A DNA stretch of 64,000 bases from assembly GCF_023168165.1 (NCBI RefSeq), contig NZ_BQYJ01000003.1:434001-498000 (forward strand). Reading direction: 5' to 3'. Made by a program: the position numbers and the translations under genes. This DNA is from Niallia sp. NCCP-28. Lineage in GTDB: Bacteria; Bacillota; Bacilli; Bacillales; Cytobacillaceae. Shown in pieces: positions 36,018-43,821 of the stretch (position 1 is the stretch's first letter; each line of letters starts with the position of its first letter). The notes beneath the pieces were generated by a model. That model worked only from the letters and a program-made list of their open reading frames with translations, had not been told where the DNA came from and ran no database searches.

Positions 36018-36628
36018 AATAAACAGGATGATTAAAAATTATATAGTGATCAGCTTTACCAAAAGTTTACTCTTCAGAGAGGATTTTATTTTTTGTATAA
36101 AATAGATGAAATGTATATATACTAGTTGTACATCATGAAGAAACACAAAAGCCCTGCTTTTCGAAGTAGGGTTTATTTTTTTGTATAAACTATATGGGAT
36201 GGATAAATGCTAGTTGTGTAATGCTATTATTTTTCGCGATGCCCTGCTTTTTGGAGTGAGGGCTTTTTTATTTATAGTTTTTTTAGTTAGACTACTATTT
36301 GAAAAAAGATTTAAAATAAAAGTAACCGCTAGGGGTTAATGAATAAGAAATGTTAACTAAAAAGTATTCTTTTCCTAGTGAGAGGGATATTTTTTTATAA
36401 AATATTTATAATCTAATTAGGCGGTATCCAGATGAAAATGGAAATGCCAATCGGATTTTTATCTAGTATTTGTATGAAAATAAGGTGCTTGGATGATTTA
36501 ATATAACAGATAACGAACCTACAGAAAGTATTTTGGAAAAAGAATATAAGCAAATTTTATTTCTATAAACAAGAGGTGTTAGTGTGTCAGAACAACATTA
36601 TTGGGAAAATAAATGCAGTAATAATAAA
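36018..36628. other. gene-free stretch with two tandem terminators
   Basis: GCCCTGCTTTTCGAAGTAGGGT plus T run at 36147-36182 and GCCCTGC...GAGGGC plus TTTTTT at 36241-36272 share their surroundings (TAGTTGT...), indicating a short tandem duplication. Beyond them only a piece reading like 'MKMEMPIGF' at 36433; no gene. Confidence 0.55.
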
Positions 36629-36657
36629 AAGCCCAACTCGTTTTTGAGAAGGGCCTT
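36629..36657 (-). terminator. terminator of the lipoprotein gene
   Basis: AAGCCC / GGGCCTT hairpin, with TTTTTATTATT on the minus strand. Confidence 0.7.
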
Positions 36658-36661
36658 CCTA

Positions 36662-37144
36662 TTATTTTTTATCAAAAGTTACATCATGATCTTTTGCTAA
36701 TTTCTTTAAATCTGACTGATATTCACGCATTCCTTTACGAGCATCTGTTAGCTGGTCATTCGCATCAGCAATTAACCCCATATCACCTTTTTCTAGAGCA
36801 TCTGTAATATTAACAAATGCGGAACTTTGGAGGTTTGCAACATCAATATATTGTTCATGAATTTTTGATACCGCATCTGTTTCTACACTTATTGCTTCAA
36901 GTTCTTTTACAAATTCATTATAGGTGGGTATTACTTCTTCAATTATCGTATTGTAAGTAGTTAGATCATCTGTATAATTACTGCCAGTTACACTATCGTA
37001 TGCATCCATTGCATCCTTTTCTAATTTGGCAACAGCCGGTAAATCTTCATTTACATAATTGATCAAATCCTCTTGCACTGGATCATTTCCACAACCAGCT
37101 AACAGCAATAAAAGAGTAGTTGCTAAAAATATAATCTTTTTCAT
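36662..37144 (-). CDS. lipoprotein, unknown function
   Basis: 160 residues. Lipoprotein signal 'MKKIIFLATTLLLLLAGCGN' with lipobox LAGC (Cys18). The mature part is an all-helical, coiled 'EKDAMDAYDSVTGSNYTDDL' to 'KGMREYQSDLKKLAKDHDV' domain. ATG preceded by AAGGGGGG. Monocistronic. Confidence 0.75.
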   Translation of the reverse strand: MKKIIFLATTLLLLLAGCGNDPVQEDLINYVNEDLPAVAKLEKDAMDAYDSVTGSNYTDDLTTYNTIIEEVIPTYNEFVKELEAISVETDAVSKIHEQYIDVANLQSSAFVNITDALEKGDMGLIADANDQLTDARKGMREYQSDLKKLAKDHDVTFDKK

Positions 37145-37281
37145 TTAGTTCCCCCCTTAATCTATATGTATGTGCATTGTTTTGTCCTTTATATATAAAA
37201 AAATATTATATGTTTGATTTGAAGCAAAGCGCTATAAATGAATTGCTGTTACCGTCACTGCGTTAAACTTTTAATGCGATG

Positions 37282-37299
37282 AGGGTCAGGAACTTTTTT
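37282..37299. repeat. REP-like motif GGGTCAGGAAC
   Basis: GAGGGTCAGGAACTTTTTT in the otherwise empty stretch 37145-37549; same family as 19631. Confidence 0.45.
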
Positions 37300-37544
37300 C
37301 CAGATTATTATCTTGTTCTAAATCGATTTCAATTTTAATTCCTCTTTTAATCTAACTTTATAAAAGCCTGCAATTATTAATGTTTCAAAACAGAGTATTT
37401 ATTTCGGTTTCTTATTTATTTACCAAACTTATGGTCAGAACTTGACTAGACCTAAACAGATACTAAAACCTAAAAAAATGAATAATACGCCTGCTGTTAA
37501 GTGGGTGAATATAATTTGTTTTGGTGGACAGCCTAATGCAAACC

Positions 37545-37698
37545 CAAGAGGAATATGTCGCAAATTTTAAAGTATTTAAGAATGATGAGTCGATTAAAAT
37601 TATTGATATCAAGGGGAGAAGATAAAAAAATTCTTCAGCGAACATAAATTATTTGTGTGGAAATACGCCAAGTTTTTAGTTGTTCTGGCCTATGATGA
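37545..37698 (+). pseudogene. DUF1064-like phage remnant (copy 2)
   Basis: 'YVANFKVFKNDESIKIIDIK' followed by frameshifted 'KFFSEHKLFVWKYAKFL', homologous to 27536-27690. No start codon. Confidence 0.5.
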
Positions 37699-37752
37699 CA
37701 GGTTCGGCTTTATAGAACTAGATAAATTAAAAACTCAAAAGAGGTAATGTTA

Positions 37753-37983
37753 GTGGCAAAAAGAGTTGTAGTAACAAAAGCGGTAAGGCGAAACCAAGAA
37801 GTATTGCAAGTGCTAACAGTATTTGAGGAAGGAAAATGGAAGCAAGAAGTGCGAAAAGAAAATTCATATAGCAAGCAGCATGGAGTAATTTATTGAAGTG
37901 GCGGGCTATATGAGTATAAGCAAACAAAATTTGTATTATGTTTTTTTGAAAATGAATGGAGGAGGACAAGGGGATTTAAATAA
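37753..37983 (+). pseudogene. phage protein with in-frame TGA (copy 2 of the 27.8-kb remnant)
   Basis: GTG after AAAAGAGG. 'VVVTKAVRRNQEVLQVLTVF', 'KQEVRKENSYSKQHGVIY', TGA, 'SGGLYEYKQTKFVLCFFENE' in one frame. The homologue near 27780 has a serine at this position, so the stop is a mutation. Confidence 0.5.
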
Positions 37984-37997
37984 ACTTATTAAGTTTC

Positions 37998-38156
37998 CAG
38001 AGTGTTGAAAAAGTTTGATAGTAAAAAATCAGGCTGAATGAAAACGTTTGACTATCGAGGAATCCCACTTTTTGAGGAGCAGAGTTACCGTTTGTTGGTA
38101 ATGAGCACCGCAAAAAAGGGGAGTGACGAAGAGAGCGAACGTTTTTCAACAGCCTG
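37998..38156. mobile_element. MITE with IS1182-like ends
   Basis: Left end CAGAGTGTTGAAAAAGTTT and, reverse-complemented, right end CAGGCTGTTGAAAAACGTT; flanked by GTTTC on both sides. A second left-type end (CAGGCTGAATGAAAACG) sits inside at 38030. The ends resemble those of the IS1182 element at 13734. Confidence 0.6.
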
Positions 38157-38298
38157 GTTTCCAAATTTATTTTTTTGATTTTTTCGCCATATAAAAGAAA
38201 CAACAAAGTTTATTGTGAAACTAAAAATCTAAGTGTTACAATCAATGACTTTTCTTTTAAGAGCAAGTCAAGTATATCAATAAACTTGCTTTTAGCAT

Positions 38299-38502
38299 TT
38301 ATAACAGATTCTGTATAGTTCTTTCAGTATTCTTCTTAATACGCAAAATAAGATATTCAGTTTGAAGCTGGGACCATACGAAACCACCAATCATTAATGC
38401 AATAAACAGTTTGAAATCTTGTTTTACTTCTTTTCGTCTATTTAGACTAATGGAAAGTATTACTACAATGACATGAAAAAACATGGTGAATATCCCTTGC
38501 AT
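38299..38502 (-). CDS. small membrane protein, 67 residues
   Basis: N-terminal helix 'IFTMFFHVIVVILSISL' and second helix 'FKLFIALMIGGFVWSQL'. GGAG 8 nt before ATG. Unknown. Confidence 0.5.
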   Translation of the reverse strand: MQGIFTMFFHVIVVILSISLNRRKEVKQDFKLFIALMIGGFVWSQLQTEYLILRIKKNTERTIQNLL

Positions 38503-38627
38503 GCAATTAACTCCAATCTAATTTTTTTTATTATTTGTCAGTGCAAAAAAGTATGCAAGTAGTTGGAATTTCCTCAAAATGAGTATAAAGAAGAATTAAG
38601 TAGAAATTAGCAAAAAAAGCACCATGC

Positions 38628-39176
38628 TTAATTGCCAGGTGCACCAGAAGGAAAATAATAAGGAGGAATTTTGAGCCATCCTCGTTTTAACATCATATTT
38701 TTTAATGAAGTTCCAAATTTTAATAATTCGTAAAATGTTGCTAATAATATTTGTCCAGCATCGTTTCTCATTGATTCTGCCAATGCTTGTCCTAGTAAGG
38801 TCATTTCTGCTGCCACTTTTACAGATATTAAATTTGCAATTTCATCCTCTGTTTGCTTTACGCCTTGAGGGACCGCATTTGGGTCTGAGTTTGGTTTTGG
38901 TAATGGTGGTTTAGTTAATGGAATTCCTTCATTTTTCATAAATTTGCTTAACTTCTGTATTGTAGATTTTGAAAGTGATTCCCCATGTTGAAGAACGTGT
39001 CTTAACTCTTCATCCTTAGTTGTATTTAAGGCTATCTGGTAAAAAGTAATCCCTTCTTCCAGCATAGTAAGTAGCAGCCAGAAATTGGTCACTTCACCGG
39101 TATGTAAAGGATACTTTTTATCATAATTTTCATATGGGAATACAAAGTCCTTAAATGATTCAAATATATTAGTCAT
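38628..39176 (-). CDS. DUF3231 family protein
   Basis: 182 residues, ferritin-like four-helix protein related to CotF-type spore coat proteins. 'LHTGEVTNFWLLLTMLEEGI' at the start, then 'IPLTKPPLPKPNSDPNAVPQ' and 'LLKFGTSLKNMMLKRGWLKI'. A two-domain relative is at 55020-56015. Confidence 0.78.
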   Translation of the reverse strand: MTNIFESFKDFVFPYENYDKKYPLHTGEVTNFWLLLTMLEEGITFYQIALNTTKDEELRHVLQHGESLSKSTIQKLSKFMKNEGIPLTKPPLPKPNSDPNAVPQGVKQTEDEIANLISVKVAAEMTLLGQALAESMRNDAGQILLATFYELLKFGTSLKNMMLKRGWLKIPPYYFPSGAPGN

Positions 39177-39375
39177 TTCTTTTTACGTGCTCCTTCTAAT
39201 TGGTATCTAATATCTACGCACATTTAGTGTAATGAGTATTGTAAAAATTATATTAATTTATTCCACTTCTATATATCTTTGTTTATTATGTGTAATTATA
39301 AGAAAAGTATGTAAACAATAAACTTTTCACCAAGGAGATGGAAACATAAGAGATAAGTTTAGGCAGGAAGTAAAA

Positions 39376-39446
39376 TGCAACGAGGCTGCTATAGAAAACA
39401 CTTTAAGCCTATGGATTTGATTCGTTTTTTTCATAAAGTTTGCCAA
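39376..39446 (-). promoter_or_regulatory. decayed c-di-GMP-I riboswitch
   Basis: Minus strand keeps TTGGCAAACTTTATGAAAA and GGCTTAA...TAGCAGCC..GTTGC, but the ligand core GGACGCAAAGCC has become GAATCAAATCC. Same position relative to a Spo0E-like gene as at 1254-1326. Confidence 0.65.
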
Positions 39447-39452
39447 TGGAAA

Positions 39453-39655
39453 GTTATAAGTTAGTTAGACCTTTGAAGTTTGAATTTCACAGTTGTTGAT
39501 ACTTCAAAATGAAATAATCTAATTGTTGGCTGAATTGAACAATATTGAAGTCGTTAAATCCTGCCTTTAAGGATGTTGTTTGATAAAATGTGTGATGAAT
39601 AAGCATAGGGAATTTCTTCTTATGGCTTCTTGAATAAGGGAATTGCGAAAATTAT
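39453..39655 (-). pseudogene. Spo0E-like phosphatase, frameshifted
   Basis: 'NSLIQEAIRRNSLC' in one frame, then 'LKAGFNDFNIVQFSQQLDYF' and 'ILKYQQL' in another, followed by an early TGA. The SQQLD signature is intact. Paralogue of 1334-1540 including its 3' riboswitch. Confidence 0.78.
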
Positions 39656-39805
39656 GAATGTTAATTTATAGTAAGGGGTGTTAAAGAGAGAAATATGAGA
39701 ATTTTGCATGTTTTATTTAAATGGTCCTAATTTCCATTGAAAAGTCAATAGGAATATTTTAGTATTTTAGGTAAGCCTTATAATTAATATAAAGAGAGTG
39801 ATTTT

Positions 39806-40699
39806 ATGAAACCGTTATTAAATATTCCTTATCAATCATGGATTCTTTCCTTTGCTATACTTATAATCCCTATGTTAACTGAGACAATATTTGAGGATTC
39901 GGTAAGAACCGTGTTAACTGAGAATGAAGCTGAAATGATATGGCTTATCACTCTCTTGCCCTCTGTATTTTTTAGCTATTATAAAGGTTTGCATGGAGGA
40001 GTATTTATAGCAGTAGTTTCAATAACTACTAACATATTATTTGAGATAACAGAAGCCTTTCAACAAAACGGTTTACAGCGACATGACATAAGTGTAACGA
40101 TATTAGGAGTAGTTCTTCAAATAACAATTGTAATTAGTATTGGGCTTTTAGCTGATAAATTAAAACATAAAGAATTAATATTAGAACAATTAAATTCAGC
40201 ACTGGAAAAGTTATCTATAGTTGATGAACTAACAGGACTAGCTAATCGCAGAGGGCTTTTAACATTAAGTGAACAAATTGTTACCGATAAATGTCAGCAT
40301 ATTTGCTTATTTATTGATTTAGATGGATTTAAGTGCATTAACGATAGGTACGGTCACGGTATAGGAGATGAGGTATTAAAAATAACAGCTAAACGGTTAC
40401 AGGATTGTCTGCGAGAAGCTGATATTGTAGGAAGAATAGGTGGAGATGAATTCGTCTGTTTAATAAAAAACTCTAATAAAAATAACGTTAAACATATTGC
40501 TAAAAGAATAATAACCTCATTATCGACACCTGAATTAATTTCAGGACATCAACTAGTGGTTACACCGAGTATCGGTATTGCCATTTCTCCTTTTGATGGC
40601 AATAATATGAAAGAACTCTTAAAAAATGCTGATTCAGCTATGTATGAGGCAAAAAAGTTAGGGAAAAACAATTTTTTCTTTTATGAAAAAGGGGCTTAA
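39806..40699 (+). CDS. diguanylate cyclase (GGDEF) membrane protein
   Basis: 297 residues. About five N-terminal membrane helices (MHYT/5TM-like; residues 10-120), a short coiled linker, then GGDEF domain with 'DELTGLANRRGLL', 'FIDLDGFKCINDRYGHGIGD', catalytic 'RIGGDEFVCL' and 'SIGIAI'. All catalytic residues are present, so it should make c-di-GMP. No RxxD inhibitory site five residues before GGDEF ('EADIVGRIGGDEF'). Divergent from the decayed spo0E/riboswitch module about 150 bp away. Confidence 0.92.
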   Translation: MKPLLNIPYQSWILSFAILIIPMLTETIFEDSVRTVLTENEAEMIWLITLLPSVFFSYYKGLHGGVFIAVVSITTNILFEITEAFQQNGLQRHDISVTILGVVLQITIVISIGLLADKLKHKELILEQLNSALEKLSIVDELTGLANRRGLLTLSEQIVTDKCQHICLFIDLDGFKCINDRYGHGIGDEVLKITAKRLQDCLREADIVGRIGGDEFVCLIKNSNKNNVKHIAKRIITSLSTPELISGHQLVVTPSIGIAISPFDGNNMKELLKNADSAMYEAKKLGKNNFFFYEKGA

Positions 40700-41048
40700 C
40701 TTTTTAGTTAACTGTTACATAATTATAACTGAAAACGAAAAGAAGTTGGGACACAACTAATTAGATACTCTGTAAAGACGAATAATCTCTAAGTTAGCTT
40801 TAAAATAAAGGCTGGTTTCGCACTCTTGGTTACTTGTGTTTTTAAATATAAGTCAAGTGTAAAAACTAATTCGTTCCATTGCGCTACAGACACTCCTTTT
40901 CCGCGGATCAGCGCGATTCCCACGGAAAGCGAAGTGTATTCAGGCTGCGGGTAATTGGCAATACATAAGCTCATTACCTGCGTTCTAGAAAAGAGTTCGA
41001 ATGAAAGCAAAGTGAGATAATATCTTAAAGTTTGATTAATTGCTTTTC
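40700..41048. repeat. intergenic repeat-like stretch, no gene
   Basis: GC-richer sequence with CTCCTTTTCCGCGG and CCCACGGAAAGCGAAG halves (pairing CCGCGG/CCACGG, TTTCC/GGAAA) typical of dispersed Bacillus intergenic repeats. A 73-codon minus-strand frame here has no coding character. Confidence 0.45.
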
Positions 41049-41702
41049 TTATTGAATATTTTTGTGCGAGCCATCACAGTTGGGCTGCTTTTGAGATAGT
41101 CCACAAGTGCAATCATTTAATCCTTTTCCATCGAGAATTTTCTGCATATATTTTTCAACCCTTGAATTTCGGGTTTTGGATTGTTTGGGTTGAGAGAAAT
41201 AAAAAATGTATGCTCTTTGCCTTCCTGGTGTCAATGATTCAAAAGCAGCTTTAAAAGCAGGCATTTCATTGAATTTATTTTGAAGCTCTTCAGGAATTAT
41301 GAAATCTTTATGCTCTTTCATTTTTACTTCCAAACCGGCTTTTTCAACTTCAAGTGCTTCATAAATATAGGCTTTTAAGATGGTTTCCATTTCCACTATT
41401 TCTTGAACATTGGTGAACCGAATCTGGCGGGCTGCTTGTACATTCTCCGTTTGTTGTATGAGAATCCCATGGGTATCCTTCAACAAGGCACCTTTGTGAA
41501 ACAGAAGCGCACAATATTCTTTAAATCCATGTATTAAAACGATGTTTTTTTTCTCAAAAGTGTAACATGGATGCATCCACTTGAATTCTTCAGTCAGTTC
41601 ACAGTCAAGAACGATACCTCTTAACTTTTCATATTCTTCCTTCCACTTTTTAGCTTTACTTAAAAATTCATCAACCTTAGGATTCATTTTATTATTTGTC
41701 AT
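41049..41702 (-). CDS. ydeI: YdeI-like protein with C-terminal CDGSH iron-sulfur motif
   Basis: 217 residues. DUF1801/YdeI domain ('DCELTEEFKWMHPCYTFEKK', 'VLIHGFKEYCALLFHKGALL'), the bacteriocin-protection-type helical part ('AFESLTPGRQRAYIFYFSQP'), and at the end 'CTCGLSQKQPNCDGSHK', a full CDGSH pattern C-x-C-x2-S-x3-P-x-C-D-G-S-H that binds [2Fe-2S]. ATG 41702 with AAAGGAG. B. subtilis YdeI ends the same way, as I remember it. Confidence 0.82.
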   Translation of the reverse strand: MTNNKMNPKVDEFLSKAKKWKEEYEKLRGIVLDCELTEEFKWMHPCYTFEKKNIVLIHGFKEYCALLFHKGALLKDTHGILIQQTENVQAARQIRFTNVQEIVEMETILKAYIYEALEVEKAGLEVKMKEHKDFIIPEELQNKFNEMPAFKAAFESLTPGRQRAYIFYFSQPKQSKTRNSRVEKYMQKILDGKGLNDCTCGLSQKQPNCDGSHKNIQ

Positions 41703-41943
41703 CAAGGGACACTCCTTTTCAATTTTTCGATCAGTTAACAGCCAAAAATGATTATTCTCAATTTCTCCAACTTTCTATAGTAGGACATTATTTGGCATCG
41801 TGTCAAGCAAATCTGGCTTGGGAAGTTACAGGAGACTATCTGCTTATAGTTTAATAAGAAAAGCCGGAATCAAAGTAATTTAAATCGATTATTGATTTCG
41901 AACCTTTAAAATGATTTAGCATCTTATATAAAAGATGTATTTT

Positions 41944-42000
41944 TGTCGTTAAATGACGAACGATAATGTTTGTCCATTTATTTTCTTTCTCTGATAATTA
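41944..42000. repeat. conserved upstream motif, copy B
   Basis: TGTCGTTAAATGACGAACGA, then TAATGTTTGTCC and pyrimidines to ATAATTA, closely matching 15093-15150. It precedes the TTG-started gene at 42024. Confidence 0.6.
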
Positions 42001-42023
42001 AGAGGAAGGGAAGGGGATTTTAA

Positions 42024-42236
42024 TTGAATAATACAATGAAATTATTGTTATTAAAAGAAGAAGAACTAATATTTAAAGAAGATATCAACTTGGCAAATCA
42101 AGAATTATTATTAAGCGAAAAATTGAATGCAAATATTCTTGATGAAGAAATACCAAAAAAGCTTGAAAAAATAAAAATTCAAAGGAAAATATTGCGGGAT
42201 AAAAATTTGGAGCTACATCATAAAATTAGAGGATAA
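42024..42236 (+). CDS. 70-residue coiled-coil protein
   Basis: Helical and charged throughout ('LLLLKEEELIFKEDINLANQ', 'IPKKLEKIKIQRKILRDKNL'). TTG start after AAGGGAAGGGG. Phage-like context; unknown. Confidence 0.5.
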   Translation: MNNTMKLLLLKEEELIFKEDINLANQELLLSEKLNANILDEEIPKKLEKIKIQRKILRDKNLELHHKIRG

Positions 42237-42238
42237 TT

Positions 42239-42275
42239 GTTTAAGGTATTCGTTTATACGGATGCCTTTTTATGT
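42239..42275 (+). terminator. terminator
   Basis: AAGGTATTCG / CGGATGCCTT hairpin with TTTTTA. Confidence 0.7.
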
Positions 42276-42299
42276 TAGAGAAAAAAAGGGGGGAGATGA

Positions 42300-42566
42300 T
42301 GCCAAACAGAGTGAAAGTTGCTGGCATAGAGTAGGGGGGAATTAACAAGTTTTGTATCAACATAAATAATAATTGTAATTATAGGGGACAGTGCAATAGT
42401 AATTAGGCGTTATTGATCTTGCAGAAGAGATGAGACCAGTATTTGTCGCTGAGCTAGTACATGTATGCTTAGATCAAGCTGGTTATGGTGACCATGCTGA
42501 TATTTTGTTGCAAGATTCTCAATAGTGCTACATCAAGTGATAAAAGATAATAAATTAGATTTCTAA
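42300..42566 (+). pseudogene. ImmA/IrrE-like phage metallopeptidase remnant
   Basis: 'MPNRVKVAGIE', later 'RPVFVAELVHVCLDQAGYGD' and 'RFSIVLHQVIKDNKLDF' in different frames with stops between. The HExxH zinc motif position reads AELVH. Dead. The rest of 42567-42927 holds only a hairpin (ATGAGCA...TGCTCAT, 42569-42602). Confidence 0.5.
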
Positions 42567-42927
42567 AAAATGAGCACCTATCCGATAAGATAAATGCTCA
42601 TGAACTTGTTTATTTCTCAGTGCGAACGCCTTTGAATTTTCCACCAGTTGTTTTTTGATCCATGAGCCTGTTTACATTTAATGTAAAAAAATCTGCTTTT
42701 TAGGTAATGCTAAAGATTTTTCTATGTTTTAAAAAAGCGCCACAGGCTTTATGTGAATATATTTAAAGAATGCAGGACAATTTTACAAGTTATCAAGCCC
42801 TATTCAAGCCTTGTTTATTAGAAATCACATTTTATTAAGGACTTTTGTTTGTATTGTTTTTATAGATTCATAGGAGTATAAACCTAAATTAGAAGTGTTT
42901 TTTTGCTATAAAGAGGAGATTTTATGA

Positions 42928-42933
42928 TATAAT
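42928..42933 (+). promoter_or_regulatory. -10 box TATAAT upstream of the riboswitch operon
   Basis: Perfect TATAAT about 75 bp before the aptamer; TTGCTA 19 bp upstream is the best -35 candidate. Confidence 0.45.
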
Positions 42934-43003
42934 TTTGAAAGTTTCTTTTGAAATTACGTGAAGTGAAAATGATAGCTAGTTATTTTTTGAAAAGAGAATA
43001 AGG

Positions 43004-43129
43004 AGCGATAAAGGCAAATTCATCGAAAGGTGAAGACGCAAAACTATAGGGACTAAGGTCGAAAGACGATGTCAGCCAGTTACCGATTTTTTTATAAAGG
43101 AAGCTAATCGGTAATAGATTAGTTTTTTT
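43004..43129 (+). promoter_or_regulatory. cyclic-di-GMP-I riboswitch with intrinsic terminator
   Basis: Aptamer 43004-43085: AAAGGCAAATTCATCGAAAG, GTGAAGACGCAAAACTATAG, GGACTAAGG, then a GAAA-capped arm and CAGCCAGTTACC. Expression platform: TTACCGATT (43080-43088) can pair with AATCGGTAA (43106-43114), excluding the terminator CTAATC-GGTAATA-GATTAG plus seven T (43104-43129). If ligand holds the TTACC strand in the aptamer, the terminator forms, so I predict an OFF switch. It lies about 100 bp before the gene at 43231. Confidence 0.9.
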
Positions 43130-43230
43130 GTTTTTGCTGAAAAAATAAAAAAAGATAACGGTTGGCGTCTGCAATCCGATGGAGATCTTATCCATTTAGG
43201 ATGAAACGAAAAGAAAGAGGAGGAAGATGT

Positions 43231-43596
43231 ATGGCGTTATTTCAGACAGACAGAAATAATAAAGCTTTTATTATTACTTTAGGAGGATTTGCAGAAACAG
43301 ATAAGGCTTCCAACTTTGTGGAAAATTTAAAAAAAGCAGTTTCTGAGATTGATGTGAAAAATTTTAGTTTAATAGTAGATTCAGCAGAATTGCGAACATT
43401 TAAAACGGAAATTTTGCCCGTTCTTGAAGCAAGCTATTCTTTATATATGAATTTAGGATTTAAAAAAATTCTTATGGTTACACCAAAAAGAGTGACACCG
43501 AGGCTGCAGCTGAAACGAATAGCCAAAAAAGTTCATTTTTCAGGTATATTTATGAATACTCTCCAAGAGGCACGGAGCGCTGCAAAAAGCGATTGA
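43231..43596 (+). CDS. hypothetical protein, 121 residues, first gene of c-di-GMP-riboswitch operon
   Basis: Alpha/beta protein: 'AFIITLGGFAETDKASNFVE', 'NFSLIVDSAELRTFKTEILP', 'YSLYMNLGFKKILMVTPKRV'. Fold and size suggest a STAS-like or small regulatory domain, not certain. ATG 43231 follows AGGAGG. Confidence 0.65.
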   Translation: MALFQTDRNNKAFIITLGGFAETDKASNFVENLKKAVSEIDVKNFSLIVDSAELRTFKTEILPVLEASYSLYMNLGFKKILMVTPKRVTPRLQLKRIAKKVHFSGIFMNTLQEARSAAKSD

Positions 43597-43695
43597 TCTT
43601 TTGATGAAAAACATCCTGCGTACTGGCTGATCATCACCAGGTGTCATGCTTATTAAAAAATGCCGACGAATTTATTTAATAAGACCACTTTTTAT

Positions 43696-43800
43696 CTCGC
43701 ATGAACGGGCAGTAAGACTCCCGCCTCAAGATGATGAGAGAAAAGGAGAAATCTAGGCGGGGGATGAAGAAAACTTCCACTGATTGAAGTTTCACTTTAT
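43696..43800 (+). repeat. IS200/IS605-like non-autonomous element, copy 1 (longest)
   Basis: Preceded by TTTAT; begins CTCGCATGAACGGGCAGTAA, contains a stem CCCGCCT / AGGCGGG and ends CACTGATTGAAGTTTCAC then TTTAT. Copies 2 and 3 (48244, 49285) lack the stem; copy 4 is at 63131-63210 on the other strand. Confidence 0.6.
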
Positions 43801-43821
43801 CAAAATAAGGAGAGAAAACAA

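Noticed and set aside
8051-37983. TGA recoding (as Trp or selenocysteine) to explain in-frame stops
   Set aside because: One of the stops is TAA, contexts are unrelated, intact genes end normally in TGA, and no SECIS-like element was seen.
40789-41010. 73-codon minus-strand frame
   Set aside because: Lies in an intergenic repeat with paired GC-rich arms, no ribosome-binding site, no protein-like composition.
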